Of a stretch of DNA of 64,000 nucleotides, positions 1-8,494 are shown one piece after another. Source of the DNA: Tenacibaculum maritimum NCIMB 2154 (GTDB lineage Bacteria > Bacteroidota > Bacteroidia > Flavobacteriales > Flavobacteriaceae). The stretch is taken from the NCBI RefSeq assembly GCF_900119795.1, contig NZ_LT634361.1, forward strand, positions 744,001-808,000. The letters are read 5' to 3'. Within the stretch, counting starts at the first letter, position 1. Each line of letters opens with the position of its first letter. The notes beneath the pieces are model-generated. The model made no database searches. It saw only the letters and a program-made list of their open reading frames with translations, and was not told where the DNA came from. The position numbers and the translations under genes were made by a program.

Positions 1-28
1 CTAGATTACGATTTAAATGACTAAATCA

Positions 29-307
29 TTAACATTTAAAAGAGCCATTCTTCTTACCTCTCTTATTTTTATACCCATAAAAAAGTTTTATGAAAAAGAA
101 AATCTGTCCTAATAAAGTAATGTAAGCCCCCATTTCAATTACAAAACTATTTTCACTATTTAGTTTAAATATTTCAATGAAATACGTTGGGAATAAAATC
201 ATGAGTAAACCGGAAAGTGTTACTAAGATAGGAATACTATTTAACCAGTTGTTTTTTTTAAAAGATGATAACTGATTTAATATTAAGTATAATATAAAGA
301 AAAACAC
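29..307 (-). CDS. Small hydrophobic membrane protein, unknown function
   Basis: A 92-residue frame with a GTG start. It contains three hydrophobic stretches, roughly residues 1-12, 24-48 and 58-75, and a basic C-terminal tail rich in Lys and Arg, so it looks like a small inner-membrane protein. I recognise no family. It is divergent from the MazG-type gene. The GTG start is uncertain: an internal ATG near residue 36 is the next alternative. It could be real because its hydrophobic pattern is coherent and no competing gene covers the region, but a chance frame in AT-rich sequence cannot be excluded. Confidence 0.5.
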   Translation of the reverse strand: MFFFILYLILNQLSSFKKNNWLNSIPILVTLSGLLMILFPTYFIEIFKLNSENSFVIEMGAYITLLGQIFFFIKLFYGYKNKRGKKNGSFKC

Positions 308-368
308 AATTAAATAACAGAATAGGAGATAAAAGGCAGCAAGATGCGGTCTTTTTAGGTAAGAACTC

Positions 369-376
369 TATCTTTG
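369..376 (+). promoter_or_regulatory. Candidate -7 promoter element for the mazG-like gene
   Basis: The octamer TATCTTTG fits the Bacteroidota -7 consensus TAnnTTTG and lies 29 bases before the ATG at 406. No good TTTG -33 box is visible at the expected distance, so this call rests on the -7 match alone. Confidence 0.45.
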
Positions 377-405
377 AAAACTTAAAATAAATAACTGTAT
401 CATAA

Positions 406-732
406 ATGCATATACAAGACGCACAAAAACAAGTAAACGATTGGATTCAAACACATGGTGTTCGTTATTTTAATGAACTTACCAATATGGCACAGCTTAC
501 AGAAGAAGTAGGTGAGGTAGCTCGTATAATAGCTCGCCGTTATGGAGAACAGAGTGAAAAGGAAAGTGATAAAAATAAAGATTTAGGAGAAGAATTAGCA
601 GATGTGATGTTTGTAGTATTGTGTTTGGCTAATCAAACGGGAGTAAACTTACAGGAAGCGTTTGATAAAAAACTGGCTTTAAAAACAAAAAGAGATCATG
701 ATCGCCATCATAACAATCAAAAATTAAAATAA
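406..732 (+). CDS. MazG-like nucleotide pyrophosphohydrolase
   Basis: A 108-residue all-alpha NTP pyrophosphohydrolase of the MazG superfamily, single-domain type. The metal-binding signature is visible as EEVGE at residues 33-37 and ExxD within GEELAD at 61-66, which matches the EExxE...ExxD pattern that holds Mg2+ for hydrolysis of (d)NTPs to the monophosphate and pyrophosphate. The family usually acts in nucleotide-pool cleaning; the exact substrate cannot be read from sequence. Its stop directly abuts the start of the next small membrane-protein gene, so they are probably cotranscribed with aroA. Confidence 0.88.
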   Translation: MHIQDAQKQVNDWIQTHGVRYFNELTNMAQLTEEVGEVARIIARRYGEQSEKESDKNKDLGEELADVMFVVLCLANQTGVNLQEAFDKKLALKTKRDHDRHHNNQKLK

Positions 733-981
733 ATGGCATTTCTAACAAAAATAAAAGAACCTCTTTTTTGGAAGAATGTAACAAGAATTGCAATTCCGTT
801 TTTTATTATAGTAACATTAATTTCATTATTTATGAATAGTTGGAAAGCTATTTTTTCATTCAATTTACATGAAATAAATGAGCTTAATTTTTCAAATGGA
901 AAATGGAAAAGCTTTTGGGGATATAAAATAATATTTAGTTTGCTATATGGTATTTGGCAAACGGCTAAAAACACTAAATAA
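733..981 (+). CDS. Small membrane protein, unknown function
   Basis: An 82-residue protein starting immediately after the MazG-like stop codon and ending two bases before aroA. It has one clear transmembrane segment around residues 17-34 and a second, weaker hydrophobic stretch near 62-76, with a basic C-terminus. No recognised family. The tight packing between two same-strand genes argues that it is translated. An antisense frame covers the same bases but lacks the operon spacing. Confidence 0.65.
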   Translation: MAFLTKIKEPLFWKNVTRIAIPFFIIVTLISLFMNSWKAIFSFNLHEINELNFSNGKWKSFWGYKIIFSLLYGIWQTAKNTK

Positions 982-983
982 AG

Positions 984-2213
984 GTGAATTTACAGTTAAC
1001 TACTCATCATAAAAAGCTTGTTGCTGATATTACTATATCGGGCTCTAAAAGTGAATCCAATAGGTTGTTAATCTTGCAACAATTGTTTCCTAGTATTAAA
1101 ATAGAAAATTTGTCAGATTCTGATGATTCAAAGCATTTGGAATATGCATTGTCAACGGAGGAGCCTGTCATAAACATAGGTCATGCGGGCACAGCAATGC
1201 GATTTTTAACTGCTTTTTTTGCAATGCAAAAAAATAAAGAGGTAATCTTAACAGGATCTGAACGCATGCAAAATAGGCCTATTGAGATTTTGGTGAATGC
1301 CTTACAAGATTTAGGAGCAGCAATTTCATACGAAGCTAAAGTAGGGTATCCTCCTATAAAAATAAAAGGAAAAGAATTACAAAAAAGTATAGTTCAAATT
1401 CAAGGAAATGTAAGTAGTCAGTATATTTCTGCACTTCTGCTAGTTGCAGCTAGTTTAAAAGATGGATTGCAAATAGAGTTGTTAGGAGAAATTACTTCTA
1501 TCCCTTATATTAATATGAGCTTAAGTCTGCTAAAAGAAGTAGGAGTGGAGGCGCAATTTATAGGGAATAAGATACAGGTATATCCTAAAAAAGAAGTTGC
1601 TAAAAAAACAATTATAGTAGAGTCTGATTGGAGCTCTGCTTCTTATTTTTATTCTTTAATAGCTTTAAGTGAAATGGGGTCAGAAATAACATTAACAGCT
1701 TACAAGAAAGAAAGTTTGCAGGGAGATAGCTGTTTGGAACGTATTTATAAGCATTTTGGGGTTACAACAGTTTTTACAAATAATGGTATTCGACTAAAAA
1801 AAGAAGAAGCGCCTAAGGTAAGTGAATTGAATGAAAACTTAAAAAACGCTCCAGATATTGCACAAACAATAGCAGTTACTTGCTTTGGTTTAGGAATCTC
1901 ATGTAATTTATCAGGTTTGCATACATTAAAAATAAAAGAAACGGATAGGTTGGAAGCATTGAAAGAAGAATTGACTAAGTTGGGAGCTGATATACAGGTA
2001 ACTAATGAAACATTGCATTTGAAAAAAAATAGAGAAATGAAAGCAAATATTTCTATAGCTACTTATAATGATCATAGAATGGCCATGGCTTTTGCTCCAT
2101 TAGCGCTCAAAAAAAAGATCACTATTTTGAATGCTGAAGTGGTAACGAAATCATATAGAGCTTTTTGGAATGATATGAAAAAGATAGGAATTGAAATAAA
2201 AGAATTAAAATAA
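984..2213 (+). CDS. aroA: 3-phosphoshikimate 1-carboxyvinyltransferase (EPSP synthase)
   Basis: Transfers the enolpyruvyl group of PEP to shikimate 3-phosphate in the shikimate pathway. The 409-residue sequence carries the family landmarks: SKSESNR at 21-27 (substrate-binding Lys22, Ser23, Arg27), an NxGxAGTxxRF loop at 64-74, a catalytic Asp at about 290 (APD), KETDR at 317-321, and NDHRMAM at 361-367. It is slightly shorter than the approximately 427-residue E. coli enzyme, as is common in Bacteroidota. Translation appears to begin at a GTG two bases after the previous stop; the downstream sequence lacks a better ATG before the conserved N-terminal motif. The gene is the last of a three-gene cluster starting at 406. 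Confidence 0.95.
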   Translation: MNLQLTTHHKKLVADITISGSKSESNRLLILQQLFPSIKIENLSDSDDSKHLEYALSTEEPVINIGHAGTAMRFLTAFFAMQKNKEVILTGSERMQNRPIEILVNALQDLGAAISYEAKVGYPPIKIKGKELQKSIVQIQGNVSSQYISALLLVAASLKDGLQIELLGEITSIPYINMSLSLLKEVGVEAQFIGNKIQVYPKKEVAKKTIIVESDWSSASYFYSLIALSEMGSEITLTAYKKESLQGDSCLERIYKHFGVTTVFTNNGIRLKKEEAPKVSELNENLKNAPDIAQTIAVTCFGLGISCNLSGLHTLKIKETDRLEALKEELTKLGADIQVTNETLHLKKNREMKANISIATYNDHRMAMAFAPLALKKKITILNAEVVTKSYRAFWNDMKKIGIEIKELK

Positions 2214-2225
2214 ACGGTTAAACAC

Positions 2226-2257
2226 TTGACAACCCCTATTAGCAAGTTGTATATTTG
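2226..2257 (+). promoter_or_regulatory. Promoter of queA
   Basis: TTGAC at 2226-2230 and TATATTTG at 2250-2257 form a Bacteroidota-type promoter (-33 TTG, 21-base gap, -7 TAnnTTTG). The ATG at 2282 lies 24 bases downstream. A TTG codon inside the -7 box could extend the reading frame upstream, but its position in the promoter makes it a non-start. Confidence 0.65.
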
Positions 2258-2281
2258 CCACCCTTACAAGAAAATAGATTT

Positions 2282-3331
2282 ATGAAGTTATCACATTTTG
2301 ATTTTGAATTGCCAAATGAATTGTTGGCAGAATACCCATCAGAGCATAGAGACGAATCACGTTTAATGGTAGTACATAGAGATACTCAAAAAATTGAACA
2401 CAAACAGTTTAAAGATTTAATCGAGTATTTTGACGAAGGTGATGTTATGATGTTAAACAACACCAAGGTATTTCCAGCACGTATGTATGGGAATAAAGAG
2501 AAAACGGGTGCGCGTATTGAAGTATTCTTGTTAAGAGAATTGAATGCAGAAAACCGTTTATGGGATGTGTTAGTAGATCCAGCACGTAAAATAAGAATAG
2601 GAAATAAATTGTTTTTTGGAGAAGATGAAACGCTAGTAGCAGAAGTAATTGATAATACAACTTCAAGAGGTAGGACATTACGATTTTTATTTGATGGTTC
2701 TTATGAAGAATTTAGACAAAAATTATTGGAGCTAGGAGAAACGCCATTGCCAAAATACATCAATAGAGAAGTAGAGCCTGAGGATGATGAACGTTACCAA
2801 ACTATTTTTGCCAAAAATGAAGGAGCAGTAGCTGCGCCAACAGCAGGGCTTCATTTTTCTAAGCACTTAATGAAACGCTTAGAAATAAAAGGAGTTGATT
2901 TTGCAGAAATGACATTACATGTAGGATTAGGTACCTTTAACCCAGTAGAGGTAGAAGACTTATCAAAGCATAAAATGGACTCTGAGCAAATTATTATACC
3001 AAAAGAAAGTGCAGGGAGAGTTAATTTGGCAAAACAGCAACGAAAAAAAGTATGTGCAGTAGGAACTACAGTTATGAGAACTGTAGAATCATCGGTTTCA
3101 GCAAATCAAGAATTAAATGATTTTGAAGGATGGACTAATAAGTTTATTTTTCCACCATATGATTTTAGTATTGCTAACTGTATGATAACGAATTTTCACA
3201 CTCCTAAATCAACGTTATTAATGATGACAGCTGCTTTTGGAGGGTATGATCTTATCATGGAAGCATATAAAGAAGCAGTAAAGGAAGGGTATAGATTTTA
3301 CTCGTATGGAGATGCGATGTTAATCTTATAA
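2282..3331 (+). CDS. queA: S-adenosylmethionine:tRNA ribosyltransferase-isomerase
   Basis: Converts 7-aminomethyl-7-deazaguanine at the tRNA wobble position to epoxyqueuosine, using the ribosyl moiety of SAM. The 349-residue product matches family length (356 in E. coli). Visible landmarks are an N-terminal LPxELxAxxP motif (residues 8-17), the GARIEVFLL segment, AAPTAGLHF, and [20 protein letters not shown], all typical of QueA. I chose the ATG at 2282 because the longer frame starts with a TTG inside the promoter. The gene is closed by a perfect 13-bp hairpin. Confidence 0.96.
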   Translation: MKLSHFDFELPNELLAEYPSEHRDESRLMVVHRDTQKIEHKQFKDLIEYFDEGDVMMLNNTKVFPARMYGNKEKTGARIEVFLLRELNAENRLWDVLVDPARKIRIGNKLFFGEDETLVAEVIDNTTSRGRTLRFLFDGSYEEFRQKLLELGETPLPKYINREVEPEDDERYQTIFAKNEGAVAAPTAGLHFSKHLMKRLEIKGVDFAEMTLHVGLGTFNPVEVEDLSKHKMDSEQIIIPKESAGRVNLAKQQRKKVCAVGTTVMRTVESSVSANQELNDFEGWTNKFIFPPYDFSIANCMITNFHTPKSTLLMMTAAFGGYDLIMEAYKEAVKEGYRFYSYGDAMLIL

Positions 3332-3352
3332 TTGAAAGATAAATTTTAATTC

Positions 3353-3384
3353 AAAACCTCACAAGGTGATACTTGTGAGGTTTT
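3353..3384 (+). terminator. Hairpin terminator after queA
   Basis: AAAACCTCACAAG (3353-3365) and CTTGTGAGGTTTT (3372-3384) are perfect reverse complements of 13 bp around a 6-base loop, ending in a T run. It lies directly upstream of the rlmN promoter, so the two genes are separate transcription units despite the short gap. Confidence 0.8.
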
Positions 3385-3387
3385 GTG

Positions 3388-3395
3388 TATTTTTG
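3388..3395 (+). promoter_or_regulatory. Promoter -7 element of rlmN
   Basis: TATTTTTG fits TAnnTTTG and ends only six bases before the ATG at 3402. Transcription from this box would start at or just before the ATG, giving a leaderless or almost leaderless mRNA. No strong -33 box is evident, since that region is occupied by the queA terminator. Confidence 0.55.
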
Positions 3396-3401
3396 CATCA
3401 G

Positions 3402-4442
3402 ATGAAAACAAAAAAGAAAGATATACGCGCATTAACAAAAGATCAACTTCGTGATTTTTTTGTAGAGAATGGAGATAAAGCTTTTCGTGGAAACCAGGTA
3501 TATGAATGGCTATGGAGCAAAACAGCGCATTCCTTTAAAGATATGACTAATATTTCTTTAAAAACAAGAGAAATGTTAGAAGAGAATTTTGTGATTAATC
3601 ATATAAAAGTTGATGCCATGCAACGAAGCAAGGATGGTACTGTAAAAAATGCAGTACGCTTGCATGATGGATTGGTAGTAGAGTCGGTTTTAATTCCTAC
3701 TGAAACAAGAACTACGGCTTGTGTTTCTAGCCAGGTAGGATGTAGTTTAGATTGTAAATTTTGTGCGACAGCACGTTTAAAAAGGATGCGTAATTTAAAT
3801 CCTGATGAAATCTATGATCAAGTGGCTGCTATCAATCAGGAGAGCTTGCTATATCACAATAGAAAATTAACCAATATTGTATTTATGGGGATGGGAGAAC
3901 CTCTTATGAATTATAAGAATGTAATTACATCGATAGAAAAAATTACATCTCCAGAAGGTTTAGGGATGTCTCCAAAAAGAATCACTGTTTCAACATCAGG
4001 TGTGCCAAAAATGATTCAAAAGATGGCAGATGATGAAGTAAAATTCAATTTAGCAGTTTCTTTACATTCAGCAATTGATGAAGTAAGAACCGCTATCATG
4101 CCATTTAATAGTAAGATGAATTTAGAAAGCTTAAAAGAAGCACTGATATATTGGTATGAAAAAACAAAACGTATGGTTACCTATGAATACGTTGTTTGGG
4201 ATGGTATTAATGATCGAAAAGAAGATATTGAAGCGCTAATTAAGTTTTGTAAATACATACCGTGTAAAGTAAATTTAATAGAGTATAATCCTATTGACGA
4301 TGGAGCTTTTCAACAAGCTAGTTCAGCAGCTATAAATAATTATATATCTAATTTAGAAATGCACGACATTGTAGTCAATGTGAGACGCTCTAGAGGAAAG
4401 GATATAGATGCTGCATGTGGGCAATTAGCAAATAAATCTTAA
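3402..4442 (+). CDS. rlmN: Dual-specificity 23S rRNA/tRNA adenine-C2 methyltransferase
   Basis: Radical-SAM enzyme that methylates C2 of A2503 in 23S rRNA (and A37 in some tRNAs). The 346-residue protein has the radical-SAM cluster motif CxxxCxxC at C114, C118 and C121, a preceding Cys107, and the essential C-terminal Cys339 in ACGQL. The GMGEP motif typical of SAM binding is also present. The upstream in-frame GTG at 3366 lies in the queA terminator and would add residues unlike the family, so the ATG at 3402 is preferred. The stop overlaps by four bases the stop of the convergent gene on the other strand. Confidence 0.96.
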   Translation: MKTKKKDIRALTKDQLRDFFVENGDKAFRGNQVYEWLWSKTAHSFKDMTNISLKTREMLEENFVINHIKVDAMQRSKDGTVKNAVRLHDGLVVESVLIPTETRTTACVSSQVGCSLDCKFCATARLKRMRNLNPDEIYDQVAAINQESLLYHNRKLTNIVFMGMGEPLMNYKNVITSIEKITSPEGLGMSPKRITVSTSGVPKMIQKMADDEVKFNLAVSLHSAIDEVRTAIMPFNSKMNLESLKEALIYWYEKTKRMVTYEYVVWDGINDRKEDIEALIKFCKYIPCKVNLIEYNPIDDGAFQQASSAAINNYISNLEMHDIVVNVRRSRGKDIDAACGQLANKS

Positions 4443-5737
4443 TAAGTAAGAAGCTGGCAGAGCATATTTCTGTCGGTATTGCTATACAAGCTAGCTGTAA
4501 AATAGGAATCATTTTGTAATTTAAAATCAATGGACTTTAAGGGGGAATTCATTAATATCCTTGATTTTTTAAAGTCAATATATAATTCAGCAATGAGGTT
4601 TGAAGAAAGTGTATTCATGTGTTGTATAGCCATATCTGTTCCAAAGGTTATCTTATTAGGAGTATCCACAATATTGATAGGCAATGAATAAGCAAATTTT
4701 AATGTATTTTGATGACTGATATAGTTGTTTCTTTGTAAATAAAGATACAGTTCGTTGTCATTTTGCCCTAACGAGGTGTGAAAATTAGGAACGAAGCGCT
4801 GTTTTAGTTGAACTATTTTTTTCTTGTTAAAATCGGCGTCGTACTCATAATTGATGATAGAATCTGTTTTTTGGGCAATGTTGATTATGTTAAAAGAAAG
4901 GACACCATCCCATTTGTTAAAAATACTATCTATGCTCATTCCCTTAAGACGTATGCCCTTTTGAAGTTTTATTTTTTGTAGTAAAGAATGTTGTTTATTG
5001 AAGCAAGCATAACCAAAAGCGGCACTATTACCAGAGGGTTTTAATAAATTACGAGTGCTTTTTTGAAGTATGTTATCATGGAGAACTCCGTGAATATTGA
5101 AATTACCTTTATTAAAATTACCAAAAGCGTAGCTTTTAGAATCATTTGCAAAAAAGAAATCATTTGTTCCTATTTTTAGCAGTTCTTTGAAAAGAGTATT
5201 TTCTTCTGTCAAGAAATTTACTGATGTTAAGAAATTGGTAATTGTAGTAAAAATAGCTTTAAAATCTTCTGTACTTGCAGCTATTATAGCTTGATTTTCA
5301 TGAATACCAATACACCATTGGTTTTTAGTATAAAAGGTAATTTCGTTTTTTATAAGCTTATTAAATTGAATACGTTGTAAAGTTTTTTGTAACTCTTGAG
5401 GATTTTTAATAGTAATTTTTTCAGAATACCAAGTGGTATTCCATTGTTGGTTTGTTGAATGAAATAGAATACTACTAGGGATTTTTAGTTGTGCTATAAG
5501 CTCTTTGTATAAATTTTCTTTGCTTTTTTTAGTAGTATAGGAAAGAGGATTCTTTAAAAAGTCAATTAAGAAATAAGATTCGATATTTCTGAGGTTAACT
5601 CCTATAACAGCATTGCTGTAGTTGGGAATTCTATTCTTTAGAGAAAAAGCTTGTTTATACCTAATGTTATAAATAATAAATGCAGTAATAAATAATAAGC
5701 TAAGAATAGCAAAGATATAAGCAAGCTTTTTTTTCAT
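4439..5737 (-). CDS. Membrane-anchored exported protein, unknown function
   Basis: A 432-residue protein with a single N-terminal transmembrane anchor (about residues 5-24) and a long extracytoplasmic part. I do not recognise a named family. Its layout resembles the 567-residue protein encoded upstream: an early hydrophobic-polar segment reading IGVNLRNIESYF, followed by alternating strand-like segments, which hints that the two are distant paralogues of the DUF4836/DUF3352 type; this is a visual impression, not an alignment. A longer frame begins at 5761, but the ATG at 5737 gives a canonical membrane anchor. It is third in a minus-strand cluster (8347 to 4439), separated from the second gene by a hairpin repeat. 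Confidence 0.72.
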   Translation of the reverse strand: MKKKLAYIFAILSLLFITAFIIYNIRYKQAFSLKNRIPNYSNAVIGVNLRNIESYFLIDFLKNPLSYTTKKSKENLYKELIAQLKIPSSILFHSTNQQWNTTWYSEKITIKNPQELQKTLQRIQFNKLIKNEITFYTKNQWCIGIHENQAIIAASTEDFKAIFTTITNFLTSVNFLTEENTLFKELLKIGTNDFFFANDSKSYAFGNFNKGNFNIHGVLHDNILQKSTRNLLKPSGNSAAFGYACFNKQHSLLQKIKLQKGIRLKGMSIDSIFNKWDGVLSFNIINIAQKTDSIINYEYDADFNKKKIVQLKQRFVPNFHTSLGQNDNELYLYLQRNNYISHQNTLKFAYSLPINIVDTPNKITFGTDMAIQHMNTLSSNLIAELYIDFKKSRILMNSPLKSIDFKLQNDSYFTASLYSNTDRNMLCQLLTY

Positions 5738-5772
5738 AATAAAAGAGGGAGATGTTATCATTCATGCCACTT

Positions 5773-5865
5773 ACCAATTGAAATTACCGAAATAGCTTTT
5801 TTCTTTTTTATATTCTATGATAAAGAAAAAACGCATGCTATTTTAATGGTAATTTCAAATGATAG
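5773..5865. repeat. Long imperfect palindrome (hairpin repeat element)
   Basis: The left arm starts at 5773 with ACCAATTGAAATTACCGAAA and the right arm ends near 5865 with GGTAATTTCAAATGATAG. Between them the pairing continues through AATAGC/GCTATT and TTTTTTCTTT/AAAGAAAAAA to a short AT-rich tip. The outer 21 bases recur with one mismatch on the opposite strand at 55098-55118. It sits in the gap between two minus-strand genes of the same cluster, so in RNA it could act as a processing or attenuation hairpin. It resembles REP or MITE-like intergenic elements; no transposase gene is nearby. Confidence 0.6.
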
Positions 5866-5961
5866 TTAGCATTACATCATAAAATTTTACATATTGTTTT
5901 TGAGTCAAAAACTAAAAATAATTCCAATTGATTTATCGGAAGTTCTAAAATATGAGAAGCG

Positions 5962-7665
5962 TTATTTTATATCTTCAAATAAATCAAGTAATACTTCTAA
6001 AGGATTTTTTGAGCTTTCTTTTAAATTGATTTTTAATTCTGATTTCATACGTTTCCCTTTTACACTTCCAGTAGTAATATAAACCTCCTTAAATGTAGTC
6101 ATTACCTTTGTAGCTAGCTTAACCTCATAGCTATTACTATTGCTAGGAAGCTTGGCTAAAATACCGTTGATGTCTATATAAGCAACAGAAGAATTTTTGC
6201 GTAATAAAGATTGATGTTTTTTTACATTACTAACAAAAGTATCATTAGCAATATCTTTTATCTGTTTTTCAGAATTTGTTACAAAAAAGATACCGTCTTT
6301 TGTAGTAAAAAATAAGTCGATAGGTAATTTTTCTTTTAAAGAAGATACTTTAAAATACTTATCATAAGTAGTAGTGGTATTGTGTTTAGCACTTAAAAGG
6401 CTTAGTTTAGTAATTAGGTCTTTATTCTCAGTTCCTAGCATAAATAAGAAAGAAGGCCTTAGCTCTTTTTTAGTCTTAACATTTTCCGTTTTCTTAAAAT
6501 CCTTATCATAATCATAAGTAGTATAATTAACTTCCTCTTCTTTTAAGTCATTTAAAATCAAAACGGCATCTCCAGTAACAAGTTTTCCAATAGCTTCCTC
6601 ATCTAAAAATAGGTTAATTAAATCAGAGGCGACAGTAGCTTCTTCTTTAATTTTAGGAAATAAGCTGCCATAAGTATTGACAATTATATTAGGGTATTCT
6701 TTTAAAAGATTAGAAGTGTTTATAGAAAAGCTAAGATAAGAGAGCGCTTTGTTAGTATCAATATAATTTAAAAAACTTTTATTTAATTTAGAGTTGTATA
6801 TTTTTCGTAAGCTTTTAGCAAGCGCATTGTTAAAGAAGATTTCAGTACTAAACGTAATATCGTTTTTGTTTACAAAAAGATGCGCAACCATACTCTCTAC
6901 GGTATATTTGTTTTTAAGAGTGTCTTTATCATTGGCAAGTTTTTTAAGGAGAAATCCCATATTTTTTTTAAGAGCAGAATTAACCAAGTCACTATAACTA
7001 CGGATCCATAAAGAGGCAATCGCTTTTTTATTAATTGATTTTAAATAACTTGAATTATTTCTGATAGATTTATTTTTCTCATTAAAGCTGTTTAGAGCAT
7101 ATTCTTTAGTCCATTTTTTAGCGAGGTGTTTTTTTAATTTGTAGAAAGATTTACTTTCCCAAACATGACTTTTAATAAGGCGCTCTTTATTTTTCCTGAA
7201 ATAAGAATAGGATCTATCGGCAATGACTAATAATAAAGTGTGGTCATTCCATATAGTAATATCCTTCGTGTTTTGTAGTATGTTTATTCCATTTTCTTTA
7301 ATAATTTTTTTTTGTTTAGACTCGCCAATGACCTTTTCAAAATCATTAGCACTATTCAAGTTCATTACAAATGTGTGGTAGTTAATACTATCAGTTTGCT
7401 TAAAAGCATAATAAGATTTATTCTTTAAACTAAAGCCAATATCAGCCACAGAGTTTACCTTTTCTTTTCTTTTTCGGTTAACAGATTTCAGTACTTTTTT
7501 TCCGAAGCTTGAGTTGTCGAATAAATGAATATCTAATAAATCTAAAATATTATTGCCATTAATACTAACAACAAGGTCAGAGCTTTGGGCTATTTTACGA
7601 TCCAATCGTTGGCTAAACGAAAGTGAGGCATACATTAGACATAAGAATAGTAGTGTTTTTTTCAT
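5962..7665 (-). CDS. Large exported protein, unknown function (DUF4836-like)
   Basis: A 567-residue protein with a classical signal peptide (residues 1-18, cleavage expected after SFS or SFSQ). The mature part is Lys-rich and has alternating beta and alpha segments; no catalytic motif stands out. The early segment SDLVVSINGNNILDLL and the overall layout recall Bacteroidota DUF4836-type surface or periplasmic proteins, an inference at low certainty. No lipobox and no C-terminal T9SS tail are visible, so a periplasmic location is the simplest reading. It starts 17 bases after the lipoprotein gene's stop and precedes the membrane-anchored gene at 4439-5737. Confidence 0.75.
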   Translation of the reverse strand: MKKTLLFLCLMYASLSFSQRLDRKIAQSSDLVVSINGNNILDLLDIHLFDNSSFGKKVLKSVNRKRKEKVNSVADIGFSLKNKSYYAFKQTDSINYHTFVMNLNSANDFEKVIGESKQKKIIKENGINILQNTKDITIWNDHTLLLVIADRSYSYFRKNKERLIKSHVWESKSFYKLKKHLAKKWTKEYALNSFNEKNKSIRNNSSYLKSINKKAIASLWIRSYSDLVNSALKKNMGFLLKKLANDKDTLKNKYTVESMVAHLFVNKNDITFSTEIFFNNALAKSLRKIYNSKLNKSFLNYIDTNKALSYLSFSINTSNLLKEYPNIIVNTYGSLFPKIKEEATVASDLINLFLDEEAIGKLVTGDAVLILNDLKEEEVNYTTYDYDKDFKKTENVKTKKELRPSFLFMLGTENKDLITKLSLLSAKHNTTTTYDKYFKVSSLKEKLPIDLFFTTKDGIFFVTNSEKQIKDIANDTFVSNVKKHQSLLRKNSSVAYIDINGILAKLPSNSNSYEVKLATKVMTTFKEVYITTGSVKGKRMKSELKINLKESSKNPLEVLLDLFEDIK

Positions 7666-7681
7666 TGCGTAGGTGTATTAT

Positions 7682-8347
7682 TTAGTTTAAAAAAATTTGG
7701 TTTTTGATACTTTCTTTTCCATTAACGAGCTCATTTCCTTTTACCATGAGCAGTATCGCTTTTTTGTTAGGAGACCGTTTAGCTTTGGTATTAGAAAAAT
7801 GGGTTATTGGACGGCTAAAGCGATATATGGTTGTAAGTGAGGCATTATTAAAAATAGCTTTATCCTTTTTCTTAACCTTAGCAAAAAACTCTTTAACATT
7901 GTAATGATAGCTTCTTTTGAATAATCCTTTTTTTGTATTGAAAGAGAAGTGTTTGTGCTTTTTTATTTTAGAGCCATTTTTTTGATTGCTAAAGGACGCA
8001 ATTACTTCATTTAATACTTCAACAGAAGTAAAATTACAAGTAATGCTAAAAATATAATCTTTAAAATTACTAGATACTTTGAGTTCAGAAGTCCCCTTAA
8101 TTTTGGAAATTTTGTTTTTAATATTATTTAGCTCCCGTTCTATCTCTTTTTGGGAAGGTACTTTGTAATTATGAATACTATCAAGTAACATAATAGAAGC
8201 TAATTTTGTACGACTTTGACTTAAGTTGAGGGTGATAGCAATTTTTCCGCTACCATCTTTTGATAAGCTGATTTCCTCTATAGCTTCAAAGCAACTGAAG
8301 CAAAAAACTAAAGAGAATAGCAATAGGATTTTGGATATTTTATACAT
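7682..8347 (-). CDS. Lipoprotein, unknown function
   Basis: A 221-residue protein with an N-terminal hydrophobic signal and a lipobox ending at Cys19 (FCFSC), followed by acidic residues FEAIEEI. The mature part begins with a segment containing KDGSGKIAITLNLSQSR, which looks like a beta-rich domain, and ends with a Lys-rich tail. No named family recognised. The ATG at 8347 gives a clean signal; a longer frame begins at 8422 but adds residues without signal character. It is the first gene of the three-gene envelope cluster and is divergent from the polyprenyl synthase gene across about 150 bases. Confidence 0.75.
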   Translation of the reverse strand: MYKISKILLLFSLVFCFSCFEAIEEISLSKDGSGKIAITLNLSQSRTKLASIMLLDSIHNYKVPSQKEIERELNNIKNKISKIKGTSELKVSSNFKDYIFSITCNFTSVEVLNEVIASFSNQKNGSKIKKHKHFSFNTKKGLFKRSYHYNVKEFFAKVKKKDKAIFNNASLTTIYRFSRPITHFSNTKAKRSPNKKAILLMVKGNELVNGKESIKNQIFLN

Positions 8348-8479
8348 AGCTGTTTTTACTAAACAGGGCAAAGATACAGAATTATTAGAAGAAAGAGAAT
8401 TAAAAAAAATCTTATGTAACATTTACCAGAAACAATACAAGATAGCATTATGTTTTACGTAAGGCTTCGCAGAATTTTG

Positions 8480-8487
8480 TACTTTTG
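8480..8487 (+). promoter_or_regulatory. Promoter -7 element of the polyprenyl synthase gene
   Basis: TACTTTTG matches TAnnTTTG and ends seven bases before the ATG at 8495, so the transcript would be essentially leaderless. An upstream in-frame ATG at 8450 would put the promoter inside the coding region and is therefore rejected. Confidence 0.55.
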
Positions 8488-8494
8488 TCAGCCA

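Noticed and set aside
717..974. Minus-strand frame of 85 residues opposite the small membrane protein gene
   Set aside because: It is a mirror of the plus-strand gene at 733-981, which has operon spacing with both neighbours; the antisense frame has no family likeness.
2255..2281. Upstream TTG start for queA
   Set aside because: The TTG is part of the -7 promoter box; the added residues do not match the family N-terminus.
3366..3401. Upstream GTG start for rlmN
   Set aside because: It would begin inside the queA terminator loop and before the rlmN promoter box.
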